Assembly (NCBI GenBank): GCA_964449175.1
Contig: CAYUYH010000016.1
Location: forward strand, 1 to 18,208
Length of the DNA: 18,208 nucleotides
Source: CAYUYH01 sp964449175
Lineage (GTDB): Bacteria; Planctomycetota; Phycisphaerae; SM23-33
Direction of reading: 5' to 3'
Shown: piece after piece, positions 8,232 to 17,008 of the stretch
How the letters are laid out: each line of letters opens with the position of its first letter
Position numbering within the stretch: position 1 is the stretch's first letter
Program-made: the position numbers and the translations under genes
The notes under the pieces: model-generated
Seen by the model: the letters and a program-made list of their open reading frames with translations, nothing else
What the model was told of the DNA's origin: nothing
Databases searched by the model: none

Positions 8232-9233
8232 ATGACAGGAACCCCTCGCCAAGCCCGACCGTCCGCAGAAGCCCCTGCCAAGTCACTGTCAGAGATGGTC
8301 GCGGCGGCGGAAGAGGGGCAGTTGGAGGCCCAGCCTCTCTCGCGCCACGCGTTGGTGAAGATCGCCATCCTGGCGGTGCTGTTCATCGCGCTGAACAACT
8401 GGCAGTTCCTGTCGCTGTATGAGTCGTACATCGCCGATCCCAACTGGTCGCATGGCTTCATTATCCCGCTGTTCAGCCTGTATTTGATCTACGCCCGCCG
8501 GGAGGAGCTGCTGGCCGCTCCGAGGCGCACCTGCCTGCTGGGGCTGCCGATCATGCTCGGCGGGATCGCCGGCATGATCCTGGGGTTCTACCCCATCGGA
8601 ACGTACTGGATATGCCAGCTCAGCATGGTAATCACGCTGTTCGGGCTGGTGCTGTATCTGGCCGGGTTGAAGGTCATGCGTCTGGCCTGGTTGCCGATCC
8701 TGTACCTGGCCTTGGGCATGCCCATCCCCGACACGCTTTATGGGCGAATCGCCCTGCCTCTTCAGAACCTCGCAGCCCAGGGGGCAACGACCTTTCTTCA
8801 GATATGCGGCGTAGAAATGACAGCGACCGCCAGCCGGCTCGACGTGGTCAGCCTCAGCGGCAACGTGCACACGTTGACGGTTGTTGAGGCGTGCAGCGGC
8901 ATACGGTCACTGATCGCGTATCTGGCGTTGGGCGTCGCCTGGGCGTACCTGGAGTACAGGCCCGTCTGGCAGCGCGTCACGCTGGTGGCCGCGGCTGTGC
9001 CCGTCGCCATCGCGATCAACGTGATCAGAGTGACCATTACGTCGTTCATGTACGTGATAGACAAACCCGCGTGGGGGCAGGGCTTCATGCACACATTCAT
9101 GGGCCTGGCCATGCTTATCCCGGCGATCGGGTTGATGTGGCTGCTAAGCTGGGTGCTGGGCAGGCTGTTCATAGAAGTGGAAGACGTGGAAGCCGAACCC
9201 GCCGCCGAGAGCGGCGCCGAGGAATCCGGGTAG
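8232..9233 (+). CDS. Exosortase (PEP-CTERM-type sorting transpeptidase)
   Basis: Multi-pass inner-membrane cysteine transpeptidase that cleaves C-terminal sorting signals (PEP-CTERM type) and is usually tied to exopolysaccharide loci. The 333-aa product has about eight hydrophobic helices and the full conserved triad of the family: Cys221 in VVEACSGIRSL (codon at 8892), Arg266 in NVIRVT (9027) and His287 in GFMHTFMG (9090). WSHGFIIPLFSLYLI near the N-terminus is also typical. The C-terminal tail is acidic (EVEDVEAEPAAESGAEESG). The ATG at 8232 lacks a clear ribosome binding site. An internal ATG at 8295 would remove 21 residues and keep all motifs, so the residue numbers depend on this choice. 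The exosortase subtype cannot be assigned without a profile search. No PEP-CTERM substrate lies in the window. Confidence 0.92.
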   Translation: MTGTPRQARPSAEAPAKSLSEMVAAAEEGQLEAQPLSRHALVKIAILAVLFIALNNWQFLSLYESYIADPNWSHGFIIPLFSLYLIYARREELLAAPRRTCLLGLPIMLGGIAGMILGFYPIGTYWICQLSMVITLFGLVLYLAGLKVMRLAWLPILYLALGMPIPDTLYGRIALPLQNLAAQGATTFLQICGVEMTATASRLDVVSLSGNVHTLTVVEACSGIRSLIAYLALGVAWAYLEYRPVWQRVTLVAAAVPVAIAINVIRVTITSFMYVIDKPAWGQGFMHTFMGLAMLIPAIGLMWLLSWVLGRLFIEVEDVEAEPAAESGAEESG

Positions 9234-9252
9234 TGGCAGGCGCCGAGGAATC
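9213..9252. repeat. 14-bp direct repeat across the exosortase/EpsI boundary
   Basis: GGCGCCGAGGAATC occurs at 9213-9226 and 9239-9252, 26 bases apart. Both copies are translated as GAEES, the first at the end of the exosortase and the second at the start of the next gene in a different frame. The stop/start TAGTG lies between them. Confidence 0.8.
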
Positions 9253-10135
9253 AACAGGGACGAAGCTCGTCAAGGCCATCGCGGCTGCGTGGTCCGACCG
9301 TCACTTCGTCGTGGCGGCGGGCATACTGCTGGTCGTGACGATCGGCTGGAACTGGGCGATCGCCCAGCTCAGGTGGGCGACGCGCAAGGAGCCGGTACCC
9401 TGGCCCCAGGCCGTCAAGGTGGACCCCGACTGTCGCGCCACTTCGTTTCCGGACAGCTTCGGCCAATACGTCATGGTCAGCGAGGACGGGGAGCTTGGCG
9501 GGAAGCCGGATGGCCGGCCCGACGGCGAGATCGTGTTCTCGGACGAGGATCTGGAGTCGCTCAGGATCAACACGTCCCTGGACCAGTCCCGCCTGGACGA
9601 GCGCCGCAGCAACTGGTATATATCGCGGATATACCGCGACAGCCGCGTTCCGCAGGGCGGGCCCTTCCGGTACTGGCGAGTGGAGATTTTCTATTACACC
9701 GGCGGCCTGGACAAGGTGCCGCACGTACCGGAGCGGTGCCTGGTGGCCGGCGGAGCGACGCTGCTGCCGCAATGGTCGGGCAAGGTGGCCGCCTCGGCGC
9801 CCACGCGGGAAGCCGGCTGGCGGGAGATTGACTTCAACCGCACGGGATACGAGCTGTCCGACCGGCGGGCGTTGAACGTCACTCGGCACGTCCAGTACTA
9901 CACATTCAGCCTGAACGGCAAGCCCGAGGACTCCTGGGAAATGGTTCGCCTGAAGCTGACCAAGCCCTGGGTTCGATACTGCTATTTCGCGAAGATACAG
10001 GTTGCCCCGTACGATGACATCCAGGACGTGGATCGGGCCGACAAGGCAGCCCGTGAGTTCATCAGCGCTTTCCTACCTGCCGCCATCTCCATGCTGCCGA
10101 TGCCGTCGGACATAGAGAAGCTCGGCAAGGAGTAG
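9233..10135 (+). CDS. EpsI-type exosortase-associated protein
   Basis: Predicted 300-aa membrane-anchored periplasmic partner of the exosortase, of the EpsI type (domain DUF3485), often fused to the exosortase C-terminus or encoded next to it. One membrane helix spans about residues 24-46 (VVAAGILLVVTIGWNW). The typical EpsI motif is present as YYTGGLDKVPHVPERCLVAGG, with His164 and Cys169. The start is GTG at 9233 in a TAGTG overlap with the exosortase stop, which indicates translational coupling. The open frame extends upstream inside the exosortase gene but only as a shadow. The biochemical role of EpsI is not settled; it is thought to act in exopolysaccharide or sorting steps. The product ends at 10135, 40 bases before the TPR gene. 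Confidence 0.82.
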   Translation: MAGAEESTGTKLVKAIAAAWSDRHFVVAAGILLVVTIGWNWAIAQLRWATRKEPVPWPQAVKVDPDCRATSFPDSFGQYVMVSEDGELGGKPDGRPDGEIVFSDEDLESLRINTSLDQSRLDERRSNWYISRIYRDSRVPQGGPFRYWRVEIFYYTGGLDKVPHVPERCLVAGGATLLPQWSGKVAASAPTREAGWREIDFNRTGYELSDRRALNVTRHVQYYTFSLNGKPEDSWEMVRLKLTKPWVRYCYFAKIQVAPYDDIQDVDRADKAAREFISAFLPAAISMLPMPSDIEKLGKE

Positions 10136-10175
10136 AGCACGACCCATCCCCTCAGAGACTAGAGGCACGCATCCC

Positions 10176-13100
10176 ATGGCGAAGAGAAGAAAGCTGAACA
10201 TGCGTATGGCCGTTGTTCTGGGCATTGCCGGCCTGTTCATCATTGCGGGCGTCGCGTTCTATGCCTACAGGAACGGCTGGTACCACAAGCTGTTCCCGAG
10301 GGATCCGCAGGACTGCCTGCGCGCCGGCGAGGCCGCCCTGGCCGACGGCGACTACGTGACCGCCGAGAAGGAGTTCGGCGAGGCGGTCCACTACGCGCCC
10401 GACACGCCCGCCAAGGCCGAGTACCTCTACAGATACGCCAAGGTGCTGCGGGAATGGCTCATGAAGGAGGGCAGGAAACTGCCCGAGACGAAGCAAAGGC
10501 AGATCTCCAGCAAGCTGTCGAACGCCATGTTCACCGCCGTCCTTCAGGACCCCAACCATGTCGGGGCCCAGGAGATGCTGACCGACTTCACCTGGAACGT
10601 CGCCGGGGCCAGCGGGCAGTGGACCAGATACATCAAAGAGGCCGACAACCTGCTCAAGCTCAAGCCCGACGACCCCGAAACCGTGTTCAAGCGCGCCGTC
10701 GCCTGGTCGATGGTGGCCAGGGCCGTCGGCGGCGAGAACAGCGACAAGGCCATAGAAGGCTTCCGCCACGCCATCCAGCTCAAGGGCGACGATGCCAACT
10801 ACCACCTGGCCTACGCCCAGTTCCTCGAGCACGAGGAGCGTTGGGACCAGGCCATTGCAGCCTACGAAGACGCGATCTCAAGGATACCGGACAACGGGCC
10901 CCTTCGCGTGTCGTATGGTTATCTGCTGATCGGGCAAAGGCGCAAAGAGGAGGGGATGGAGCAAATCCGCCAGGCCATCCAGCGCGATCCCAACAACATC
11001 GCCGGCGACATGGCCTTGGCGCAGCAACTCATAGCCGACGGGGAGATGGAAGGCGCTCTGAAGGCGCTCGAAAACGCCAAACAGATCGACGACAGCAACC
11101 ATCAGATCTACAGCCTGATGAGCCACGCCTACAGAGTGCAGGGCGAGACGGAGAAGTCGATCTCCGCCCTGCGCGACGGACTTGCCGTGATCGAGAGGCG
11201 ACTGAAAGAAGTCGCGGCAAGCGCCCCCGCCAACAATAGGCTGCAAGACGCCCTGAAAGACAGCCGGTGGCGATTGCGCGTGGTGCTCGCCAACCGACTG
11301 CTCGACGTCGCGACCACCGACGCCGATGCTCGCGAGGCCAATATCGAAGAGGTGCGCCAGCTAGTCGAAGGGACGGAATGGCTGCCCCCGTCCGCCGGTC
11401 AGAAAGAGAAGATACTGGGGCGCATTGCCTATGTGCGGGGGGACCTGGCCGCCGCCCTGCCTTTTCTTGAGCAGTCATACGAGATCCTCGGCCCCGATCT
11501 TCCCCTGGCCGAGGCCCTGATGAACGTCTACCTGCGCAGGAATCTGCCTGGCAAGGCCGAGGAGGTCCTGGACGCCGTGCGCGGCAGGCCCGGGTTGGCC
11601 AACAACCCCAGGCTGCTGCTGATCAAGGCCCAGCTCGAGATGCGGTACCGCAACCTGGCGCAGGCCCGGGAGTATGTCGATCAGGTTCTGCGCGGCGACC
11701 CCGCCAATGCCGAAGCCCTGCGGCTTCAGAAGATGATTGCGGCAGCTGGCGGTCAGGTGTCGGTCGAAGAGATGCTTGCCGGCGAGGAAGTTCCGCGGGC
11801 CTTCGTCACGGCGCTGCTGGACCGCGCCGCGAGCCTGTGGGCGGAGGGCCGGCGCGGTGAGGCGATTAACCTCGTGGAGCGCATCCACAAGCGACTGCCG
11901 GAAAACCGCTCTGCCTCATCCGCCCTTCTGTCCTACTACAGAAACGCCGGCAAGGTGGAGCAGGCCAAGGCACTGCTGGTGGAATTGAAGGCCGCGTATC
12001 CGCAGATCGCCGCGACATTGGACCTTCAAGAGCAGTTGCTCGATGAGACCGACCCGAACAGGCGCTTCGACCTGGAGTTGCAGTTGGCCGACCAGGACGA
12101 CGACCCGGTGCGCCGGGCGATGGGGAAGGCAGCCGTCTGCGCCGCACATGGGCGCGTGGATCGCCAGGGCGAGTACCTCCAGGAGGCATACGATCAGGAT
12201 CCGAACAACGCGGTTCTTCTGGAACAGTTGTTCCGGTATTCCGTTATCCAGGAGAACTGGGCAAAGGCAGAGGAACTCGCCCGCAAGGCCGTTGCCATGA
12301 ACCTCGACGGGGTGGGAGGGAAGATGTTCTCCGCCCAACTGCTGATCGCCAAGAAGCAGTACGCCCAGGCGATCGACACGCTGATGCTGGTAGTCAACGA
12401 TCGGCCGAATTCCAAGCCCGCCTGGATGATGCTTGGGCAGTGCTACGTCAACACCAAGGACCTGGCAAAGGCCGAAAACGCGTTCATGACGGTGTACAAG
12501 GCCGACCCGGCGCACGCCCCCGCGGTGATAGCCATGGCAATCGTCACCGCTCAACAGGGCAGGACGGCGGAGCACGCCGACTGGGTGGAGAGGGCGTATC
12601 GCCTGGCGCCGACGAACGAGTACGTCAGGAACCAGCACCTGGTGTTGCTGGAGTCGAAGTCCGGGCCGCAAGAAGTGATCGCCATGCGCGAGAGGATGCT
12701 GAAGAACGATCCTGGGGACCTGGAAAACCGCGCTCGCCTGGCGGGGCTGTACATGGTGACGAAACAGCCGGCCAAGGCCGAGGAGATGTTCACGTACCTG
12801 TACGAAAACGCCCCCAACAAGCTGGGCGCCGCCCACGACCTTGCGGCGTTCTACCTGACCACCGGCAGGACGGCCGATGCCGAGAAGGTGATGGCCGAGC
12901 AACTGAGCAACTGCCCGGACAAGGTCGCCGCCTACCTGACCTACGGGCAGCTATTCGCTCACGTCAGGCCGGAGCAGAGCCTCAACGCCGTGAACGAGGC
13001 CATCAAGACCGATCCCAACGACCGGCGAGGCCCGATGGCGCTGGTGGCGCTGCGCGCCGAATCAGGCGACTGGAGCGGGGCGGCCGAGGCCCTGGGCCAG

Positions 13101-14642
13101 TACCTCAAGATCGTGCCCGATGACATGGCCGCAAGAAAGAACTCGATCCGCTATCGGATGCGGGCACGGCAGCTTGACCAGGCCCAGCAAGAGCTGGATG
13201 CACTGCTGGCCGCGAACCCAAGCGACGCCGACCTGCTCACGCTGAAAGGCGACGTAGCCCTGCAAAGCGGCGACGTGCCCCAGGCACTCGAGGCCTACGA
13301 GGCTGCGCTACAGATCGATGCCAACCACGTCGGCGCGATGGTGGGCGAAGCCCAGGCCTATCTCGCTCAAGGCAAGACTGCCGAGGTGCAGCAGGCCCTG
13401 ACCAGGGCCAAGGAGGTCTCCGAAAACCCAAGGATAACACTGAGCCTGGCCGAGCTCCACCTCCAGATGGGCAACGCCGACATGGCGAAGCTATACTTCA
13501 CCGAGGTGCTGAACAAGGGCAACGCTGTTGAGTACGCCATGGCCATGCAACGGCTCATCCAGATATACGAGCGGGAGAATCGCTGGCAGAAGATCTCCGA
13601 GCTGCTGGCGAACGCCAGGGCCAAGTTCCCCAACAACCCGCGGTACCTGCTGGCAGAGGCCGAGGTACTCAGCCAGACCGGCGACATGGCCGGCGCCGTC
13701 CAGGCCACCAGGACCGCCCTACAGATGGCCCCGGGCTCGCAGGAGACGCTGCGCAGCCACCTGTTGGCCCTTTCCAAGGCCGGCGACTACAACGGCGTGC
13801 TGGCGATCTCCGACGCGTACAAGGCCCAGAGCATCTACGGACCCGTGGAGACGGCCATCCGAGCGCAGGCCCTCGCCAAACTCGGCCAGATCGCCGAAGC
13901 CGACAAACTGTTCCTCGGCGCCCTGGAGAGCGGATCGCCCGCGGAACTGGAACCGATCGTCACCCAGGTCACGCAGGCCTACGGGCTACACGTGGCCTTG
14001 GTGAAGATGTCCGAGTGGATCAGGACAAGATCCGACGAGCCCGTGCTCTACTTCATCCTGGGCAACCTCCACGCCCAGAACAAGGACAACGCCAAGGCAG
14101 CCGAGGCCTATGCCAAGTGCGCGTCGCTGGCCGGCGACGCGCCGATCAAGGGCAGCGCCAATAGAGAGCTGGGCCTGGCCTACTTCCAGATGGGCAAGTT
14201 CCCGGAAGCGGAGAAGGCGTTCCTGGCCGCCCTGGAGGTCCGTGAGAACGACCCGACCACGCTCAACAACCTGGCCTACATGTACGCAACTGACATGGAC
14301 CAGGCCGACAAGGCCCTGCCGTATGCCGCCAAGGCGGTCAAGCTGCAGCCCGACAACGCCGACATCCTGGACACGTACGGATGGGCCCTGGCCAAGACCG
14401 GCTCCTACGCCGAAGCCCAGCGCCAGCTGCTGCGCGCCGTCCAGCAGAGCACCGCGCCGGCGAGCACGGCACTGGCTCGCTATCACCTGGGCTGGGCATA
14501 CGAGCAGAGCAAGCAGTTCGACGAGGCCCTCCGCCACTATCGCCGGGCTGACGACATCCTGAGCGGAGAGCCGGACAACCCCCTGCACAAAGATATATCC
14601 GAGGCGATCTTAAGAATACAGAACGCCCAGACGATGAATTGA
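10176..14642 (+). CDS. Very large membrane-anchored TPR protein (PrsT-like)
   Basis: A 1488-aa product with a basic start, one membrane helix at about residues 11-31 (MAVVLGIAGLFIIAGVAFYAY) and then almost only tetratricopeptide repeats to the end, for example residues 43-80 (CLRAGEAALADGDYVTAEKEFGEAV) and the last ones around NNLAYMYATD and YGWALAKTGSYAEAQRQ. The pattern of A at position 8, G/A at 20 and P near 32 recurs dozens of times. It lacks a lipobox, unlike the PrsT-type lipoproteins of PEP-CTERM loci, so it should be held by the N-terminal helix with the repeats in the periplasm. BcsC, AlgK and PrsT are the closest functional parallels, as scaffolds for polysaccharide export. AGAGG at 10161-10165 supports the ATG at 10176. 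The stop overlaps a possible TTG start of the next gene. Confidence 0.88.
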   Translation: MAKRRKLNMRMAVVLGIAGLFIIAGVAFYAYRNGWYHKLFPRDPQDCLRAGEAALADGDYVTAEKEFGEAVHYAPDTPAKAEYLYRYAKVLREWLMKEGRKLPETKQRQISSKLSNAMFTAVLQDPNHVGAQEMLTDFTWNVAGASGQWTRYIKEADNLLKLKPDDPETVFKRAVAWSMVARAVGGENSDKAIEGFRHAIQLKGDDANYHLAYAQFLEHEERWDQAIAAYEDAISRIPDNGPLRVSYGYLLIGQRRKEEGMEQIRQAIQRDPNNIAGDMALAQQLIADGEMEGALKALENAKQIDDSNHQIYSLMSHAYRVQGETEKSISALRDGLAVIERRLKEVAASAPANNRLQDALKDSRWRLRVVLANRLLDVATTDADAREANIEEVRQLVEGTEWLPPSAGQKEKILGRIAYVRGDLAAALPFLEQSYEILGPDLPLAEALMNVYLRRNLPGKAEEVLDAVRGRPGLANNPRLLLIKAQLEMRYRNLAQAREYVDQVLRGDPANAEALRLQKMIAAAGGQVSVEEMLAGEEVPRAFVTALLDRAASLWAEGRRGEAINLVERIHKRLPENRSASSALLSYYRNAGKVEQAKALLVELKAAYPQIAATLDLQEQLLDETDPNRRFDLELQLADQDDDPVRRAMGKAAVCAAHGRVDRQGEYLQEAYDQDPNNAVLLEQLFRYSVIQENWAKAEELARKAVAMNLDGVGGKMFSAQLLIAKKQYAQAIDTLMLVVNDRPNSKPAWMMLGQCYVNTKDLAKAENAFMTVYKADPAHAPAVIAMAIVTAQQGRTAEHADWVERAYRLAPTNEYVRNQHLVLLESKSGPQEVIAMRERMLKNDPGDLENRARLAGLYMVTKQPAKAEEMFTYLYENAPNKLGAAHDLAAFYLTTGRTADAEKVMAEQLSNCPDKVAAYLTYGQLFAHVRPEQSLNAVNEAIKTDPNDRRGPMALVALRAESGDWSGAAEALGQYLKIVPDDMAARKNSIRYRMRARQLDQAQQELDALLAANPSDADLLTLKGDVALQSGDVPQALEAYEAALQIDANHVGAMVGEAQAYLAQGKTAEVQQALTRAKEVSENPRITLSLAELHLQMGNADMAKLYFTEVLNKGNAVEYAMAMQRLIQIYERENRWQKISELLANARAKFPNNPRYLLAEAEVLSQTGDMAGAVQATRTALQMAPGSQETLRSHLLALSKAGDYNGVLAISDAYKAQSIYGPVETAIRAQALAKLGQIAEADKLFLGALESGSPAELEPIVTQVTQAYGLHVALVKMSEWIRTRSDEPVLYFILGNLHAQNKDNAKAAEAYAKCASLAGDAPIKGSANRELGLAYFQMGKFPEAEKAFLAALEVRENDPTTLNNLAYMYATDMDQADKALPYAAKAVKLQPDNADILDTYGWALAKTGSYAEAQRQLLRAVQQSTAPASTALARYHLGWAYEQSKQFDEALRHYRRADDILSGEPDNPLHKDISEAILRIQNAQTMN

Positions 14643-14666
14643 GTAGGAAGCAGTGGAAGGTCCGTT

Positions 14667-14670
14667 GGAG
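14667..14670 (+). promoter_or_regulatory. Ribosome binding site fixing the ATG start at 14678
   Basis: GGAG lies 7 bases before ATG 14678. This favours 14678 over the in-frame TTG at 14639, which overlaps the previous stop and has no purine-rich leader. Confidence 0.6.
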
Positions 14671-14677
14671 TAGAGCG

Positions 14678-16885
14678 ATGGCTATTGTGTCCACGCCCGA
14701 CCGAGCACAACCCAGGGCCCAGGTCGCTGTGCCCCTGGCCAGTCGTCCGGGTGTCGCGGCGCCGCCGGGCGGTGGGGGGATGACCTTTGGCGAGATCACC
14801 AAGATCCTCCGCAAACGCCTGTGGGTCATTGTGTTGTCGTTTCTCATCGCGATGGCGATCGTCTCGGTCGGCACGCTGGTGTGGCGGATGTTCTGGCCGC
14901 TATACTCCGCCTACGCACTGCTCGGGGTCGATGTGGCCAAGACCGCCCCGCTGAACAGCATCCAGCCCATGATCCCCAAGGACGTGATGGACCGGGAGAA
15001 GATGTACCACGCCAGGCTGATCCTGATCAATCCCGTCCTCCAGGCTGCCGTCAAGAAGGACGCCGTCAAGCGAACGTCCTGGTTCGCCCACCGGGACGAT
15101 CCGGTCGCTGCCCTCGCCGAGGACCTCGTCGTCTCACCAGTCCCTGAAGCCAACATCATCAAGCTTTCGCTGAGCGGCCTGAGAAAGGAAGACCTGCCCG
15201 AAATCGTCAACGCCGTGGCCGACTCCTACGTCGAGTACAGCAGGGACATCACGGTCACGGGACACACCACGGCCGCCCAGGAGCTACAGGACGAGAAGGA
15301 TCGCATCGATATGGAGCTGACGGATACTCGCGACCAGGCCGTCAGGGCCAGGCGAGACTTCCCCAATCTTCGCAGCAGCGTCAGCGTCCACGAGATCAAG
15401 CTACAGGACCTCGCCAGGCGACTCAACGAGCTGGACGATAAGCTCTCCGAGGCAAGGGCACAGCTGGCGGACGTTGAGAAGCAGCAGCAGGAGGGCACGC
15501 TGGCCGGGCACCCCATGGTGCAGCGAGCCCTCGAGATGGACTCCAGGGTCAAGGCCCTGGAGTACAGGCAGACGGAGCTCATCACCCAGGCCAACCGCCT
15601 GAAGGACAAGCTCGGGCCCGACCACCGCCAGGTTCAGGACATCAACATGAATCTGAAGGCCACACAGGCCGAACTCGAGACCAGGAGGTCCGAGACCATA
15701 GGCATGGCCGTTCGGGGCGTTATCAGCCAGGCGCAGTCAGAAGTCGAAACGCTCGCCAAGCGATACGAGGAGCAGACGGAGAAGTACGACGAGGCCCTCA
15801 ACACCATGAAGGACCTCCAGGCCAACTTGGGCATCATCGAGGGGCTGTCCGTCAAGGAAAAGGCGTTGGAGGAGAACGCCAGAAGGATAGATGCCCGTCT
15901 GCTGGAACTGACCCTGCTGTCCAAGGGCGGAGAGCAGACGGTGTGGATCGCCGCGCGGGCGAACATTCCCAAGGATATCGCCTTCCCCATGTGGAGGGTC
16001 ATGGTGCCGCTGGGCATCGTCCTGGGACTGGGCATTGGCCTGGGGCTGGCCTTCCTGCTGGAGCTGACAGACACGTCGATCAAGAGCCCGTCGGATGTCT
16101 CGCGACGCGTGGACCTGCCGCTGCTGGGCATGGTCCCGCACACTTCGGACGTCGACGACGAGATACCCGACCTTCGGCTGGCCTTCCAATCGCATCCCGG
16201 CTCGCTGTTCTGCGAGGCGTTCAGGCAAATCCACACGTGCCTGCTGTTCAGCGGCCCGGCCAGCCAGCGACGGACGATACTCGTCGCCAGCGCCTCGCCG
16301 CTGGACGGTCGCACGACCGTGGCCACCAACCTCGCCGCCGCCACCGCCCGCGCAGGCCGGCGAGTGCTGCTCATCGACACGAACTTCCGCCAGCCGACGA
16401 TCCGGCAAATGTTCCCGCAGTGCTCCTCCGAGGGGCTTAGCAGCGCGCTTGTCGGGCGCGTGGCCTGGCGCGACCTGCTGGCCGAGGTCGAGCCGAACTT
16501 CCACGTCCTGCCGGCCGGCACGCTGCCGCCGAACCCCGCCGAACTGCTCGCCAGCGAGCAGATGCGGGCCATACTCGCGCAAATGTCCGAAGAGTACGAC
16601 CAGGTGCTGCTGGACAGCGCCCCGGCCATGGTCGTCACCGACGCCGTCGGGCTCAGCTCCATGGTCGACGGCGTCGTGCTGGTCGTCCGCGCCGGCGAGA
16701 ACACCCACGGCATCGTCCAGCGGACGCGCGACATGCTCAACCGCGTCGGCGCGCACATCGTCGGCGTCGTGCTCAACGGCGTGCTGGCCACGCCCGGCGG
16801 CTACCTCCGCAAGAACTACGAGGCGTTCTACGACTATCACCAGGCCGAGCTGCCCACCCCGCCCCAACCGGCAGCCACCACCTAG
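14678..16885 (+). CDS. Wzz/Wzc-like chain-length protein with degenerate tyrosine-kinase domain
   Basis: Predicted 735-aa inner-membrane polysaccharide co-polymerase with a C-terminal bacterial tyrosine-kinase-like domain; this family controls polymer length and export together with the Wza channel. Order: a Pro/Gly-rich cytosolic start, TM1 at about 48-68, a periplasmic Wzz region with long coiled coils (about 200-430), TM2 at about 441-461 followed by LELTDTSIKSPSDV, then EAFRQIHTCLLFSG typical of the kinase. The nucleotide site is altered. Walker A reads SASPLDGRTT, with Arg545 where Lys is expected and without the usual PGEGK. Walker A' reads LLIDTNFRQP, with Asn569 where the second Asp is expected. 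Walker B Asp646 is present (VLLDSAP). The C-terminus keeps a tyrosine cluster (Tyr709, 714, 718, 720) followed by a PTPPQPAATT tail. The family call is firm; kinase activity is doubtful. Confidence 0.9.
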   Translation: MAIVSTPDRAQPRAQVAVPLASRPGVAAPPGGGGMTFGEITKILRKRLWVIVLSFLIAMAIVSVGTLVWRMFWPLYSAYALLGVDVAKTAPLNSIQPMIPKDVMDREKMYHARLILINPVLQAAVKKDAVKRTSWFAHRDDPVAALAEDLVVSPVPEANIIKLSLSGLRKEDLPEIVNAVADSYVEYSRDITVTGHTTAAQELQDEKDRIDMELTDTRDQAVRARRDFPNLRSSVSVHEIKLQDLARRLNELDDKLSEARAQLADVEKQQQEGTLAGHPMVQRALEMDSRVKALEYRQTELITQANRLKDKLGPDHRQVQDINMNLKATQAELETRRSETIGMAVRGVISQAQSEVETLAKRYEEQTEKYDEALNTMKDLQANLGIIEGLSVKEKALEENARRIDARLLELTLLSKGGEQTVWIAARANIPKDIAFPMWRVMVPLGIVLGLGIGLGLAFLLELTDTSIKSPSDVSRRVDLPLLGMVPHTSDVDDEIPDLRLAFQSHPGSLFCEAFRQIHTCLLFSGPASQRRTILVASASPLDGRTTVATNLAAATARAGRRVLLIDTNFRQPTIRQMFPQCSSEGLSSALVGRVAWRDLLAEVEPNFHVLPAGTLPPNPAELLASEQMRAILAQMSEEYDQVLLDSAPAMVVTDAVGLSSMVDGVVLVVRAGENTHGIVQRTRDMLNRVGAHIVGVVLNGVLATPGGYLRKNYEAFYDYHQAELPTPPQPAATT

Positions 16886-16985
16886 GCACCCCCGCCTGAG
16901 CCGACCATCAGTACGACACCACCTGCAGCGGCTCCCTGTGCCCACCCCGCCCCAACCGGCTGCCGCCACCTGACGCCGCCTGAGC
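16851..16985. repeat. Imperfect direct repeat of the 3' end of the Wzc-like gene
   Basis: The segment 16851-16901, covering the last codons and stop of the kinase-like gene and the bases after it, recurs imperfectly at 16939-16985. The first 22 bases are identical and the period is 88 bases. The second copy reads PTPPQPAAAT then a stop, but in another frame. It lies outside the gene and looks like the remnant of a tail duplication. Confidence 0.75.
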
Positions 16986-17008
16986 TGCCGCGTGCCCGAC
17001 ATCCTCGT

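Noticed and set aside
5964..8252. Long minus-strand open frame opposite the Wza-like gene
   Set aside because: The translation is a biased Arg/Gly/Leu string without domains. The + strand carries export-domain motifs, a lipobox and a ribosome binding site.
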